A DNA stretch of 64,000 bases from Alcanivorax nanhaiticus (GCF_000756665.1 NZ_ARXV01000016.1:34959-98958), one strand, 5' to 3'. Counted from the first letter of the stretch, positions 53,107 through 62,675 are shown. Notes: generated by a model from the letters alone, not told the origin. Numbers and translations are program-made.

Positions 53107-53967
53107 ATGAGCAGCACCCAAGACAACTGGTTTTACGAGCACTTTGACACCGCTGGCACCGCCTTCGGCCTGCGTCTCAAGCAGAAGCTGGAAGAGGTAC
53201 AGACCGAGTATCAGCACATCGAAATGTGGGAAACCGACAGCTTCGGCTATCTGATGACCATCGATGGCGCCACCATGCTCACCACCCGTGACAACTTCCT
53301 CTATCACGAGATGATGTCGCATCCGGTGCTGTTCAGCCACGCCAACCCCAAGCGCGTCGTCATTATCGGCGGCGGCGATTGCGGCACCCTGCGTGAAGTG
53401 CTACGTCATCCAGGCGTGGAAAAGGCCACCCAGATCGACATCGATGAGATGGTAACCCGCTACTCAGAGAAATATTTCCCGGAGCTATGCGAATCCAATG
53501 ACGATCCCCGTGCCGAACTGCTGTTCGAGGACGGCGTGCAGTACATGCGTGACTGTGAAGACGGCAGCGTGGACGTAATCATTGTTGACTCCACGGATCC
53601 GGTGGGCCCGGCGGAAGGTCTGTTCAAGGCAGACTTTTTCCGTGACTGCCATCGCGTGCTGGCCGAGGGCGGCATCATTGTGCAACAGTCTGAATCACCG
53701 CTGCTGCACAGTGACACCATCATCAAGGATCTGCACGCCAACATGCGTGAAGCCGGGTTCTCCAGCACCCAGACCCTGCCCTTCCCGCAGCCGGTCTACC
53801 CAAGTGGCTGGTGGAGCTGCACCATGGCAGGCAAGAACATTAATGTGGGCGAGTTCCGCGAAGCGGATGCGGCAGGCAAAGGGTTTGATACTCAGTACTA
53901 TTGCGCCGCCATTCATAAAGGCGCTCTGGTTCTGCCCCCCTTCATGCAGAAAGCGATAAAAGGCTAG
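53107..53967 (+). CDS. speE: Spermidine synthase
   Basis: Protein of 286 residues that transfers aminopropyl from decarboxylated SAM to putrescine. IIGGGDCGTLREVLRH, DIDEMVTRYS and IIVDSTDPVGPAEGLF are the polyamine-synthase motifs, and the N-terminal WFYEHFDTAGTAFGLR is typical. GGAAAGG precedes the ATG. Divergent from speA. A hairpin follows the stop. Confidence 0.97.
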   Translation: MSSTQDNWFYEHFDTAGTAFGLRLKQKLEEVQTEYQHIEMWETDSFGYLMTIDGATMLTTRDNFLYHEMMSHPVLFSHANPKRVVIIGGGDCGTLREVLRHPGVEKATQIDIDEMVTRYSEKYFPELCESNDDPRAELLFEDGVQYMRDCEDGSVDVIIVDSTDPVGPAEGLFKADFFRDCHRVLAEGGIIVQQSESPLLHSDTIIKDLHANMREAGFSSTQTLPFPQPVYPSGWWSCTMAGKNINVGEFREADAAGKGFDTQYYCAAIHKGALVLPPFMQKAIKG

Positions 53968-53974
53968 AAAGAAG

Positions 53975-54006
53975 GCCCCTTTTGCCATGGCAAGAGGGGC
54001 TGCTCT
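53975..54006. terminator. Hairpin after speE, probable terminator
   Basis: GCCCCTTTTGCC and GGCAAGAGGGGC form a 12-bp stem with one mismatch, followed by the weakly T-rich TGCTCTT. It lies in the convergent spacer between speE and the transglutaminase-like gene. Confidence 0.65.
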
Positions 54007-54072
54007 TAACTGTCCCTCGCCCACAACCAGCCCGACCTTCTGGACTCTCTCAAGCGTAGCGGGACCTCCTCC

Positions 54073-54984
54073 TCACTCACAGGGAAACGGCACATCGAGC
54101 TCCCTTCGAAGCTGCTCGAGGTACGCCTCCCCAAACTGTTGATAGGAGCGCACCTGATCTTCGTCAAGGGTGATTTTGGCCACTCCCCCATATTGACAAT
54201 CGGCTTCAAAGAAATACACATCTCCTTTTCGGTACAGACGCCACTGAAAAGGGTTGTTGGAAACCATCTCCATGGCTGGCGGCAGCAGATGCAAGCGCTG
54301 AAGCCCCCCTCTTACCCATTTCCCTATCTTGAGCCTGGCCAAAGACTTCTTTCTCAAACGCGCATCAATTGGCGGCGGCAAGGGTTGCTTGGAGGCAGCC
54401 TCCGCAAGCTGCGATACCAGGGCCACATCAGGCAGGTTGTCCGCCACCTCTTGAAATGTGGTTGCAGATTCCAGCAACCTTACAATCTGTGGCAAAGGTT
54501 CAGCCCAAATTTCCGGAAGATCCGCCTCCCCCTTCCCGACAGTGGAGAAGGCCAGCTTTTCATGGGGCGGCAAGAACAGCGCATTCACACCCTTCTTGTT
54601 ACCTCTTGGATCAACGCGATACCAACCATATTCCTGAAGATAGATCGCATTCAAACCATGCAGGCAATAAGGAGGTTCATCGGTGATAGTGAGACGTTGA
54701 TAGCAAAGCCCTGCCGGAATCCCGTTTGCGCGTAGCAGTGCGGCAAGCAGATGGCTCTTGGCATAACAATACCCGGTTCCATGCTCCAGCACCTGAGAGG
54801 CAGTACAGGTGACCGGATTCTGGCGGGCGTCCCAGCTGTGACTGATCTCATCACGAACAAATTCGAAACAGTGCCGGGCAATGTCTTTGTCTCCATCGAT
54901 TCCGAGCGCCAACTGTCGGGCTTTATCCTGAACGGCAGGATGCTTCCAATCGATGCAGGTCGTGGACGCAAGATACGGCTTCAT
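54073..54984 (-). CDS. Transglutaminase-like protease-fold protein with C-terminal extension
   Basis: Protein of 303 residues. The papain-like transglutaminase core has the Cys in EHGTGYCYAKSHLLAALLRANGIPAG, the His in YCLHGLNAIYL and the Asp in WYRVDPRG. After about residue 190 there is a separate domain with a basic stretch (RLRKKSLARLK) and a final block NPFQWRLYRKGDVYFFEADCQYGG that I do not recognise. The ATG at 54984 lies 8 nt after GGAG. No signal peptide, so probably cytoplasmic. Substrate unknown; the core family includes proteases and deamidases. Confidence 0.85.
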   Translation of the reverse strand: MKPYLASTTCIDWKHPAVQDKARQLALGIDGDKDIARHCFEFVRDEISHSWDARQNPVTCTASQVLEHGTGYCYAKSHLLAALLRANGIPAGLCYQRLTITDEPPYCLHGLNAIYLQEYGWYRVDPRGNKKGVNALFLPPHEKLAFSTVGKGEADLPEIWAEPLPQIVRLLESATTFQEVADNLPDVALVSQLAEAASKQPLPPPIDARLRKKSLARLKIGKWVRGGLQRLHLLPPAMEMVSNNPFQWRLYRKGDVYFFEADCQYGGVAKITLDEDQVRSYQQFGEAYLEQLRRELDVPFPCE

Positions 54985-55003
54985 CACACTGCTCCCCCCT
55001 TCT

Positions 55004-55246
55004 TTATTTTTGGATTCTCTTGTGAGCCTTTTTCCTGTTAAGCAGCCAATAAGGCGGCAATAAAATGAACAGCATGGTGACTGATACGATCAGAAACCAG
55101 ATACCTCCAACCAAAAACAGGTTTGGCCAATAAACGACGTCCTCACAGTGATATTCACATTGAGGATTGTGCTCCCATGCCATACCCATGGCACCTGCTG
55201 CGATAATCAAAGCGGTGAGCAGAATAGCCAAGACTATTATTTTCAT
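55004..55246 (-). CDS. Small membrane protein, unknown
   Basis: Protein of 80 residues with two membrane segments (residues 3-25 and 44-68), a Cys pair between them (QCEYHCED) and a basic C-terminal tail (NRKKAHKRIQK). GAAGGG precedes the ATG. The hydrophilic loop with two cysteines probably faces the periplasm. It lies between the transglutaminase-like gene and the CbiX gene on the same strand. I do not recognise a family. Confidence 0.6.
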   Translation of the reverse strand: MKIIVLAILLTALIIAAGAMGMAWEHNPQCEYHCEDVVYWPNLFLVGGIWFLIVSVTMLFILLPPYWLLNRKKAHKRIQK

Positions 55247-55267
55247 GACCCTTCTCGCCGTCTTGAT

Positions 55268-55645
55268 TCAGAATATCGAAAGGTGAGTCAGCACCAGATC
55301 CGCCAACCCCGGTGCATTACCGAAATAATCCAGCTGCTCCAGATGCAGCTCAGGAAAGCGCTCCCTCGCCTCTTCAATCTGGGAAGGAATATCCTTTCCG
55401 ACATGCTTTCCCTTGTTAAAGAACAGAGGATAAAGCTGAACGCTCTCTACCGGCTGATGCTCCAGCTGCTGAATCGCTTCAATCAGTGAAGGGTGGGCAA
55501 GCTCCAGAAAACAGGGAATCACTGCAGCATATTCCTGCCCTAGGGCATGGGCAGATTCCGCCACTTTTTCTACCAGGGCACGAAATTCATCATTGGCCGT
55601 TTCACTGCGGCTGCCGTGGGCCATGATCAACAGGGCTTTGGTCAT
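55268..55645 (-). CDS. Short sirohydrochlorin chelatase (CbiX type)
   Basis: Protein of 125 residues from the ATG at 55645 with AGGAGA upstream. ALLIMAHGSRSETAN at the N-terminus and PLFFNKGKHVGKDIPSQI carry the two metal-binding His residues of CbiX/SirB. The short form (CbiXS) is half the length of CbiK-type enzymes and acts as a dimer. It inserts cobalt or iron into sirohydrochlorin. It is 18 kb from the cobalamin cluster, so siroheme (iron) is as likely as cobalamin (cobalt). Confidence 0.87.
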   Translation of the reverse strand: MTKALLIMAHGSRSETANDEFRALVEKVAESAHALGQEYAAVIPCFLELAHPSLIEAIQQLEHQPVESVQLYPLFFNKGKHVGKDIPSQIEEARERFPELHLEQLDYFGNAPGLADLVLTHLSIF

Positions 55646-55737
55646 GGTATCTCCTGAATATAACCTTTGTGCCGACATCTTGGTTTACGCGTTTTCGCCA
55701 ACGTTTATCGTTGCATCGCGCGCATGTGAGTGACTAA

Positions 55738-55840
55738 TGACAAGTTTCGAGTAACGAGTTTCGAAGATCAAAACCCTGGGTCGAAGTCGGGCGTTCACAG
55801 GTATTGCTTTTCGAAACTCGTTACTTGCAACTCGCGACTG
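55738..55840. repeat. Heptamer inverted repeat, GAGTNNC type (copy A7)
   Basis: The left arm is GTTTC, GAGTAAC, GAGTTTC, GAA; the right arm is GAAACTC, GTTACTT, GCAACTC, GCGACTG. The spacer begins GATCAAAACC. The right arm overlaps the last codons and the stop of the HDAC-family gene (stop at 55821-55823). Confidence 0.85.
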
Positions 55841-56738
55841 TTGCTATTCTAGCCGCTTCCTCAATCACCAGCGCGTGACGGCGGGCCAGCGCCTGTCTGT
55901 CATCATCGTAGCCACCGCCAATCACCGTGGCCACCGGTATGCCTTGATCGCGGCAGCGCTGTATCACGCCGCGATCCCGGTCGGCGATCCCTTGCAGGGA
56001 AATGGCCAACCGGCCAAGGGGGTCATGCTGGTAGATATCAACGCCAGCATCATAGAACACCAGATCCGGCTTCTCCTGCTCAAGCAGGGACGCAAGCGTC
56101 TCGAACACCGTGTCCAGGTAATCCCCGTCGGTCATACCCAACGGCAATCCCACATCCAGATCACTGACAGCCTTACGTACCGGGAAATTTTTCTCGCAGT
56201 GGATGGAGCAGGTAAAGACGCGGGGTTCATTTTCCAGCACGGCAGCCGTGCCATCACCCTGATGTACGTCACAATCAAAGATCAGGATTTTTTGCACTGC
56301 ACCGCTGACTAGCAGCTGCTTCGCAGCAAAGGCCAGATCATTGAAAATGCAGAAACCGGAACCGAAATCATAGTGGGCATGATGGGTGCCACCCGCTAGA
56401 TGACAAGCAAGCCCATGTTTGAGCGCCAGCTGTGCGGTCAGAAACGTCCCCATGGGTGCGATACAGGTACGCCGGATCAGTCCCTCGCTCCAGGGTAACC
56501 CCATCCGCCGCAAGGCCTTCTGATCCAGTGTTCCGCTGATAATAGCGCTCACATAATCCGGGCAGTGCACCGTCCCCAGCAGTGATGCCCGTGCCCTGCC
56601 CGGTCGAAATTCATTGTCTCGGTGGGCGATACCCAGCAAGCGCAGGTGTCGATGCAGCAACGAAAACTTCTCCATGGGGAAGCGGTGTTCGCCGGGGAAC
56701 GGGAAGCTGTAATCAGGGTGATAAACGAGGGGGAGCAT
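55821..56738 (-). CDS. Histone-deacetylase-family amidohydrolase
   Basis: Protein of 305 residues of the arginase/HDAC superfamily. The active-site HHAHYDFGSGFCIFND and zinc-site FDCDVHQGDGTA and DAGVDIYQHDPLG are intact, with GGGYDDD near the end. Bacterial relatives include acetoin-utilisation proteins and deacetylases of acetylpolyamines, which is interesting given speA/speE nearby. The last codons (VASCK) and the stop are inside a heptamer repeat arm, so the natural tail may be replaced. The adjacent genes give no operon clue. Confidence 0.9.
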   Translation of the reverse strand: MLPLVYHPDYSFPFPGEHRFPMEKFSLLHRHLRLLGIAHRDNEFRPGRARASLLGTVHCPDYVSAIISGTLDQKALRRMGLPWSEGLIRRTCIAPMGTFLTAQLALKHGLACHLAGGTHHAHYDFGSGFCIFNDLAFAAKQLLVSGAVQKILIFDCDVHQGDGTAAVLENEPRVFTCSIHCEKNFPVRKAVSDLDVGLPLGMTDGDYLDTVFETLASLLEQEKPDLVFYDAGVDIYQHDPLGRLAISLQGIADRDRGVIQRCRDQGIPVATVIGGGYDDDRQALARRHALVIEEAARIATVASCK

Positions 56739-56787
56739 TGGGCTGCCGATTTCGGGTTTACGGGCATTGTGGCTGGCCAGGGGGAAT

Positions 56788-56833
56788 GGAGCAACGCGCG
56801 AGTTTCGGAACTCGCTACTCGTCTCTCGCTCCT
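56788..56833. repeat. Short heptamer inverted repeat, GAGTNNC type (copy A8) over a stop codon
   Basis: GGAGC and GCTCC flank GCGAGTTTC / GAACTC, GCTACTC, GTCTCTC units. The TAG of the TolC-like gene (56815-56817) lies inside the right arm, so the last residues of that protein (GARDE) are repeat-encoded. The spacer is almost absent. Confidence 0.75.
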
Positions 56834-58203
56834 TTCACTTCGTTACCGCCCTGGCCCAGCACCCGATAGAGGGTAACGCGGGACAGATACTGGTTATAAA
56901 TCAGATCCAGACTATTCTGACGCGCGTTATTGAAGCTGCTCTGCGCACTGAGCACGTCCGTGAGCTCGGTTTCTCCTTCCTGATACCGCACCTGAGCTAC
57001 CCGATAGGCCTCATCGGCCTGGGCATAGGCTTCCGCGCGAAATTGCTGTTGATCTGCCAGCGCCTGCACATTGCTAAGTGACTGTTCCACTTCCTGCAAA
57101 GCCACCAGCAAGCTACCCGTGTAGCCTGCCACCTGCTCATCCCATACCGCTCTGGCCTGATCCGCACGCGCCCCTCGGGCCCCGCCATCAAACAAGGTCT
57201 GCGCCAGCGACACTCCCAGGCTGTAAATGGCATCGCCGCTGAACAGGGATGACAAGGCCGTGCTGGCGTAGCCGCCGCTGCCGGTCAGGGTAATCGAGGG
57301 CCAGTAGTCCGCACGCGCTGCTGCAACGGAATAATCAGCAGCCATTAGCACCGCCTGCGCCCTAGCCAAATCGGGACGCTGAGCCAACACCTGATCCGGC
57401 AGCCCGGCCTGGATGGTGGGCAGATTCAACGTCTCCAGCGCGCCGCCACCCACCGTAAAGGTTTGTGGAATTTCACCCGTCAGGACGGCCAGCGCATAAC
57501 GACTCTGACGCAGCTGATGCTGGAGCGACGGCAACTGCGCCTGGGCATTGGCCACGACGGTTTTCTGCTGAGCCAGATCCTGCGGTGAGACTGCGCCGTT
57601 TTCCAACTTGACCTGCACCACCGCCAGCACCTGCTGTGCCAGCTGCAGATTTTCTTCCGCCAGCGCCAGATTGTCTTGCAGGTAACGCACCTGCAGATAA
57701 GTATTCACCACGCTGGCAATCACAGTGAGCTGCACGGTATCGCGGTTGAAGCGGCTGGCCAGCAAGGAGGCTCGTGCCGCATCACGGCTGTTGCGAATTT
57801 GTCCCCACAGATCCAGTTCATAGCTCGCATTGAGAGAAGCACTGAAAGTATCACTGCTACCGTTTTCACCTACCGTACCACTACGGCTACCTCCGGCATT
57901 CATTCCCAATGCCGGAAACAAGGCGGAACCTGCCAGGGCCAGCTGGGCATCGGCTTGCTCCACCCGAGCTGCCGCCACCTGCAGATCCGTATTGGCCGCC
58001 AGGGCTTTCTCTACCAACTGATTGAGCTCCTGACTTTCGAACTGCTGCCACCATAGGGGGTGCTCCACCATGGCCTCACTGGCACTTTGCTGGTTAAGCC
58101 ACTGTTGAGGCATCGTCTGTTCGGGCGCCTCCAGCCCAGACTGAATAGCGCAACCGGAAAGCAGGGCAATTGTCAGCAGCAATGCTGAGGCTCTTTTAAT
58201 CAT
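56815..58203 (-). CDS. NodT/TolC-family outer-membrane efflux lipoprotein
   Basis: Protein of 462 residues with a lipobox (LALLSGC) and two structurally repeated halves of long helices and strands, as in TolC-type channels. Landmarks are [54 protein letters not shown] and [16 protein letters not shown] [14 protein letters not shown]. It is the last gene of the macAB operon, overlapping macB by 8 nt, and completes a tripartite pump. Its C-terminal KGARDE is encoded by repeat DNA. Confidence 0.93.
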   Translation of the reverse strand: MIKRASALLLTIALLSGCAIQSGLEAPEQTMPQQWLNQQSASEAMVEHPLWWQQFESQELNQLVEKALAANTDLQVAAARVEQADAQLALAGSALFPALGMNAGGSRSGTVGENGSSDTFSASLNASYELDLWGQIRNSRDAARASLLASRFNRDTVQLTVIASVVNTYLQVRYLQDNLALAEENLQLAQQVLAVVQVKLENGAVSPQDLAQQKTVVANAQAQLPSLQHQLRQSRYALAVLTGEIPQTFTVGGGALETLNLPTIQAGLPDQVLAQRPDLARAQAVLMAADYSVAAARADYWPSITLTGSGGYASTALSSLFSGDAIYSLGVSLAQTLFDGGARGARADQARAVWDEQVAGYTGSLLVALQEVEQSLSNVQALADQQQFRAEAYAQADEAYRVAQVRYQEGETELTDVLSAQSSFNNARQNSLDLIYNQYLSRVTLYRVLGQGGNEVKGARDE

Positions 58204-60130
58204 TACTGAGTGCCTCCACCGGGTTCAGGCGCGCGGCTTTTAGCGCAGGTGCAAAGCCGAACAACAGACCAATTCCCGCCGCACACACAAATGACGCCAC
58301 CATGACCGGCACAGAAAATATGATGGCCATTCCCAGCTGCGCCAGCAGCAGCCCAATCAACACGCCGGCCAGAACACCCACTACGCCACCCAATGCAGAC
58401 ACCACCACAGACTCGGTAAGAAACTGCTGGAGAATATTCCGACGGCGCGCACCCGTTGCCATGCGAATGCCGATCTCATGAACCCGTTCAGTCACGCTGA
58501 CGAGCATGATATTCATCACCCCAATGCCGCCGACCAGGAGCGAAATTCCAGCAATGGAACCGAGCAGCATGGTCAGGGTGTTCTGGGTTTCCGATACCAT
58601 GTCGAGCAGTGATGCCATATTGAACACCCTTACATCTTCCTTGCCATGCCGCTGGCTGAGCAGCTGCACTGCCGCCTTTTCTGTCGCGTCAATTTGCGTT
58701 ATGTCATCTACCGCCAGGGTGATGGAGCGAAGATAGTTCTGCCCGAATAATCGAAGGGTTCCGGTGGTCAGCGGCAGAATCACCACATCGTCCTGATCAT
58801 CTCCGCGGCCCGATGCGCCCTGTTCGCTCATTACACCGATAACCTGAAAGGGGATGCTGTTTAGCAACACAAATTGCCCCAGTGGGTCGCTATTCCGGAA
58901 CAGTGATCGCTTCACGGTCTGGCCAATCACCGCTACCGGAGCATAGCGGGTCAGATCCTGATCATCGAAAAATATGCCCGCCTCCAACCGCCAGTCACGC
59001 AACCGGGGAAAATCCGCGCTCACCGCCTGAACGCTGGTGGAAATATCCTTGCCGTTGGCCCGCGCGGTCACGCTACCGGAAATCTCCGGCACAGCCAGAA
59101 GGATATTGGGGAGTTTTTTCAGCGCTTCTGCATCCTCCGGCACCAGGGTGGCGATCACCCCATCTGCCACGCGCTGCTGCCCCCGGTCCGGGCGAATCAC
59201 CAACAAGTTAGAGCCCCGTTCATTGATCCTGTCGACCACCTCCTGCTTGGCCCCCTCACCGATGGCGAGCATCACCACTACTGCCCCCACGCCGATCACA
59301 ATACCCAGCAATGTCAGTACGGTGCGCATCCAGTTGGCGCGCAGGGAACGCAAGGCCATCACCACCGACTCACGCACCTCGCCCAGATCCGGCAGGGCTC
59401 GCTCTACAGGCGGTTCAACATTGGCATGGGCACGCTCGGCAAGGTGATTGCGGTGACGAACATCGCCAATCAGATTGCCATCATGAATTTCCACCACCCT
59501 GTCCGCATGGGCGGCGACTTTGGCATCGTGGGTAATCACAATGACCGTATGCCCCTGCTCTGCCAGTTGCTGCAACTGCGCCATCACCGCCTCACCGCTG
59601 GCGCTGTCCAACGCGCCGGTGGGCTCATCAGCCAGGATGACCTTGCCGCCATTCATCAATGCCCTGGCAATGGACACCCGCTGCTGTTGCCCGCCGGACA
59701 ACTGATTGGGACGATTCTCAAGGCGCTCCTGCAGCCCCAACCCAGCCAATAATGTCTCTGCACGATGCTTACGTTCTTCACGAGGCATACCCGCATAGAT
59801 AGCCGGCAGCGCCACGTTCTCCCAGGCACTGGCGGTTCCAATCAGGTGATAGCTCTGGAAAACAAAGCCGAACATTTCGCGGCGTAGCCAGGCCAGCTGT
59901 TCGTGATCCATGCCGGTCACCGACTTGCCGGCAAACCGGTAACTGCCGTCACTGGGCTGATCCAGACAACCCAGAATGTGCATCAAGGTAGATTTACCGG
60001 AACCGGAACTGCCCATGATGGCAAGAAACTCACCGGCCTCGATATCCAGATCAATACCATGCAGCACTTCCACCTGCTGCTCGCCGGTAAGGTAGCGTTT
60101 GCGAATGTTGCGCAGCTCGATCAAGGCCAT
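58196..60130 (-). CDS. macB: Macrolide-type ABC exporter MacB
   Basis: Protein of 644 residues. The N-terminal ATPase has Walker [10 protein letters not shown], signature [15 protein letters not shown] and Walker [15 protein letters not shown] periplasmic MacB_PCD domain (about residues 275-510) lies between the first membrane helix and the last three helices of the FtsX-like region ([24 protein letters not shown] in part, [14 protein letters not shown]). It exports macrolides, peptides or siderophores with the MacA-like protein upstream. Starts on the last base of the macA stop (TGATG). Confidence 0.96.
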   Translation of the reverse strand: MALIELRNIRKRYLTGEQQVEVLHGIDLDIEAGEFLAIMGSSGSGKSTLMHILGCLDQPSDGSYRFAGKSVTGMDHEQLAWLRREMFGFVFQSYHLIGTASAWENVALPAIYAGMPREERKHRAETLLAGLGLQERLENRPNQLSGGQQQRVSIARALMNGGKVILADEPTGALDSASGEAVMAQLQQLAEQGHTVIVITHDAKVAAHADRVVEIHDGNLIGDVRHRNHLAERAHANVEPPVERALPDLGEVRESVVMALRSLRANWMRTVLTLLGIVIGVGAVVVMLAIGEGAKQEVVDRINERGSNLLVIRPDRGQQRVADGVIATLVPEDAEALKKLPNILLAVPEISGSVTARANGKDISTSVQAVSADFPRLRDWRLEAGIFFDDQDLTRYAPVAVIGQTVKRSLFRNSDPLGQFVLLNSIPFQVIGVMSEQGASGRGDDQDDVVILPLTTGTLRLFGQNYLRSITLAVDDITQIDATEKAAVQLLSQRHGKEDVRVFNMASLLDMVSETQNTLTMLLGSIAGISLLVGGIGVMNIMLVSVTERVHEIGIRMATGARRRNILQQFLTESVVVSALGGVVGVLAGVLIGLLLAQLGMAIIFSVPVMVASFVCAAGIGLLFGFAPALKAARLNPVEALSND

Positions 60131-61293
60131 CAGAACAGTCTCGGACCACGCGAACGACGTTGCTCACCATCCGCGGCAGAAGCTGCGGAAGACTGGCCGA
60201 CAATGACACTATCGCCTTCAGCCAAGCCCTCCAGAATGGCGATCCGTACCCGGTTGCTGATGCCCGCCTTGACGCTCTGCTGCTGCACCTTGCCTCGGCT
60301 GTCCAGAATCTGGACCTGCCACTGTTCCCGGCCAGCCTGTTTCACCGCCGCCACCGGCAGATTGAGTACATCGCGGGCGGACTGCACCACGAAAAATACC
60401 TGGGCTGTCATCCCCGACATCAACCGTTGTTCGGTATTGGCGATATCAAACTCGGCGGTATACAGCACCACATTGTTGACCACTTCCGGAGTGGGCAACA
60501 CCTGCCGCAGAGCGCTGTCATAGCGCAACTTGCTGTTGCCCAGTGTGTTGAAATACACCGACATCCCCTTTTGCAGCCGATCCACATCCGCTTCCGAGAC
60601 CTGGGTAGAGACCGTCATCACCGAAAGGTCCGCAATGCGCATCAAAGTCGGCGTGGTTTGGTTGGCATTCAGCGTCTGTCCTTCCCGGGCCTCAATGCTG
60701 ACCACCGTCCCCGTGCGTGGCGCATAGATCCTGGCGTAACCCAGACTGGTCTGGTCACCGGCAATGGCGGCCTGCTTCTGACGCACCTGTGCGTCCAGTA
60801 CCTTGATCTGCGCCTGCGTCACCGCCAGTGCAGAGCGCGCACTCTGGAACGCATCTTCGCTGGTCGCCCTGGCATCGTGGAGGCGCTGCTGGCGCTGGAA
60901 CTGGAGCCGGGCCAGTTCCAGTTCGGCCTTGCGCTGATCCCGTTGGGCACGCAAGGATTCCAGTTCCGCCAAACCCGCATCCACCTTGCTTTGCTGGACC
61001 GAGGCATCAATCTCTGCCAATAGCTGGCCTTCCTCAACCCGGTCACCCACCGCCACATGCAAACGGGTTAACTGCCCGGACACCTGAGCCCCTACATCCA
61101 CATAGTCGCTGGGCTCCAACGTCCCCAGCGCGGTCACCAGCTCTTCCACATCCCCCCGTTCCACCGTGACGGTTTGCCACTGGATCTGCGGGGAAGACGC
61201 CATCCCCCAGCGCCAGCCAGTTACCAGCATCAGGAGCAGCATAATCAGTAAAACACCAGCCGTTTTCGGGTAACGGCGAATCCAGGTAGCCAT
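60130..61293 (-). CDS. macA: MacA-like periplasmic adaptor protein
   Basis: HlyD-family membrane fusion protein of 387 residues. An N-terminal membrane anchor (about 10-30) is followed by a lipoyl domain ([21 protein letters not shown]), a long coiled coil (about residues 90-150, [19 protein letters not shown]) and barrel domains. The ATG at 61293 lies after GGACAG; a GTG at 61308 is possible. It links MacB to the outer-membrane channel. First gene of the macA-macB-TolC-like operon. Confidence 0.95.
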   Translation of the reverse strand: MATWIRRYPKTAGVLLIMLLLMLVTGWRWGMASSPQIQWQTVTVERGDVEELVTALGTLEPSDYVDVGAQVSGQLTRLHVAVGDRVEEGQLLAEIDASVQQSKVDAGLAELESLRAQRDQRKAELELARLQFQRQQRLHDARATSEDAFQSARSALAVTQAQIKVLDAQVRQKQAAIAGDQTSLGYARIYAPRTGTVVSIEAREGQTLNANQTTPTLMRIADLSVMTVSTQVSEADVDRLQKGMSVYFNTLGNSKLRYDSALRQVLPTPEVVNNVVLYTAEFDIANTEQRLMSGMTAQVFFVVQSARDVLNLPVAAVKQAGREQWQVQILDSRGKVQQQSVKAGISNRVRIAILEGLAEGDSVIVGQSSAASAADGEQRRSRGPRLF

Positions 61294-61366
61294 GAACTGT
61301 CCACACACACCATGAATAATGGCAGTGAAGATAGCGAAGAAAGGTGCAAGAAATGTGGAGGGGGGG

Positions 61367-61526
61367 GCAAGCTACAAGCTTCAAGCGGCAACACGAGGGG
61401 ATGTCTGAACCACACGAATCCCCTTTTCACTGCGTGCTGCAACGAGGCCTGCATTGATGAGAATAAGGCGGCCAGGCAGGAACTTTTCGACCAACCCTAT
61501 CCAGTTGTTGTAGCTTGTAGCTACAA
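61367..61526. repeat. Heptamer inverted repeat, AAGCNNC type (copy B5) over a stop codon
   Basis: The left arm has GCAAGCT, ACAAGCT, TCAAGCG; the right arm has GTTGTT, GTAGCTT, GTAGCTA. The spacer of about 110 nt holds no clear hairpin. The TAG of the DUF4336 gene (61521-61523) is part of the right arm. It lies between that gene and macA. Confidence 0.75.
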
Positions 61527-62201
61527 CAACCACTTCAACCCAAGGTAGAGCTGATTACGGGCATTACCGGTAATCACATCGCCGTGGGCCAGACTGAGAT
61601 TCTCGACAGGCCAGTCAAGAATACGAGTCACGCTCGCACGAGCCTTGCGGCGATTCAGGTAGACCAGTCGCAGGATCGGGTGCCAACCCGGCTTCTGCCA
61701 CAACCCGCCCATTTTCAGGTACCAGCGGGTAAAGCCATGATCACACTGGTGGAAATTCTCGATCAGGTCCGCGGCGATAAGGGTGCGACTGGCACAGTGG
61801 AAGAAAACGGTTTCATTGAGCATGGAGCCTTCAATGAACACCAACTCAAAGTCACTTCCCCAATCCGGGTGCGGCGTTTCCGAAAGCATCGCATCGAAGC
61901 TCAGGTCCTTGCGCTTTTTCGCCAGCTTGGCGGGACCATGCAAAAGGGCCTGAGGATAACGGGCCTTCACTTGAGCAGCGAACACATGATGGAACAGGTT
62001 CGGACAAACAATATGTTTTACCTCCCCGAGCCCGGCCAACTCTGCCGCCAGTGCATCATCCACCGGTATTGGTGAATGCAGCAGCAGTCCACCGGAAGAC
62101 AATTTCACCACCGTCATGCGAGTTCCCACATGCAAACCCACAAAGGTATGAGGCACAGATACATGCCAGACGACATCAGCAAGGGGTTGAAGGCGTGACA
62201 T
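61521..62201 (-). CDS. DUF4336 protein, metallo-hydrolase-like
   Basis: Protein of 226 residues with the DUF4336 landmarks VGLHVGTRMTVVKLSSGGLLLHSPIPV in pieces and HIVCPNLFHHVFAAQVKARYPQA. The arrangement resembles a metallo-beta-lactamase fold with an altered or missing HxHxDH, here NLFHH. The DUF is common but unstudied. The stop codon lies in a heptamer repeat. It is 15 nt downstream of DUF3820 on the same strand. Confidence 0.82.
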   Translation of the reverse strand: MSRLQPLADVVWHVSVPHTFVGLHVGTRMTVVKLSSGGLLLHSPIPVDDALAAELAGLGEVKHIVCPNLFHHVFAAQVKARYPQALLHGPAKLAKKRKDLSFDAMLSETPHPDWGSDFELVFIEGSMLNETVFFHCASRTLIAADLIENFHQCDHGFTRWYLKMGGLWQKPGWHPILRLVYLNRRKARASVTRILDWPVENLSLAHGDVITGNARNQLYLGLKWLL

Positions 62202-62216
62202 CAGTTTCTCCTTGGT

Positions 62217-62435
62217 TTACTTGGCCCTGAGTGGATCGAGCAGCTTTTCCGTGCCATCCATTTTCAGCATCAGGGCCAGAGCCATCAGCCTGCCCAGCTC
62301 CCCTTTCGGAAAGCCTTTGTCAGCAAACCACAACAAATATTCTTCGGGCACATCGATCAACACGCGCCCCTGATATTTACCGAAAGGCATGGTGCGTTCC
62401 ACCAGTGCTTTAAGGTCTTCCTGTTTGAAATCCAT
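62217..62435 (-). CDS. DUF3820 protein
   Basis: Protein of 72 residues with the DUF3820 core TMPFGKYQGRVLIDVPEEYLLWF. The family is related to a putative nuclease accessory motif but its role is unknown. The ATG at 62435 is preceded by CAGGC; the frame is open upstream to 62534, where it runs through repeat DNA, so those residues are not real protein. It is downstream of a heptamer element and upstream of DUF4336. Confidence 0.85.
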   Translation of the reverse strand: MDFKQEDLKALVERTMPFGKYQGRVLIDVPEEYLLWFADKGFPKGELGRLMALALMLKMDGTEKLLDPLRAK

Positions 62436-62489
62436 TACTGCCTGATATCTTTTGTAGGTGCCAGCCTGCTGGCGAAAACCGGGATCAGT

Positions 62490-62645
62490 GGCAAGTTTCA
62501 AGTTGCAAGAAGCAACGCGAAGCCAGGCTGTCACGGCTCAGGTTCTTTCTTCCCGCGACCGAAGAAGAGGGCGCGGTTACGACCTTGAAGCATAGCAAGG
62601 CTTCATCCGCGCCTTGAATCTTGAAGCTTGCAACTTGAAACTCAC
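62490..62645. repeat. Heptamer inverted repeat, AAGTNNC type (copy B6)
   Basis: The left arm has GCAAGTT, TCAAGTT, GCAAGAA, GCAACGC. The right arm has CCTTGAA, TCTTGAA, GCTTGCA, ACTTGAA. The spacer of about 90 nt holds a weak GAAGAAGAGGGCGC-like region. It lies between the CDF transporter stop and the DUF3820 start (both on the minus strand). Confidence 0.78.
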
Positions 62646-62675
62646 GATCGGCCCCACAGCCTACCCCGCGCACGC

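Noticed and set aside
1271..62645. CRISPR-like interpretation of the heptamer repeats
   Set aside because: Units are 7 nt, without regular unique spacers, arranged as inverted pairs, and no cas gene is present.
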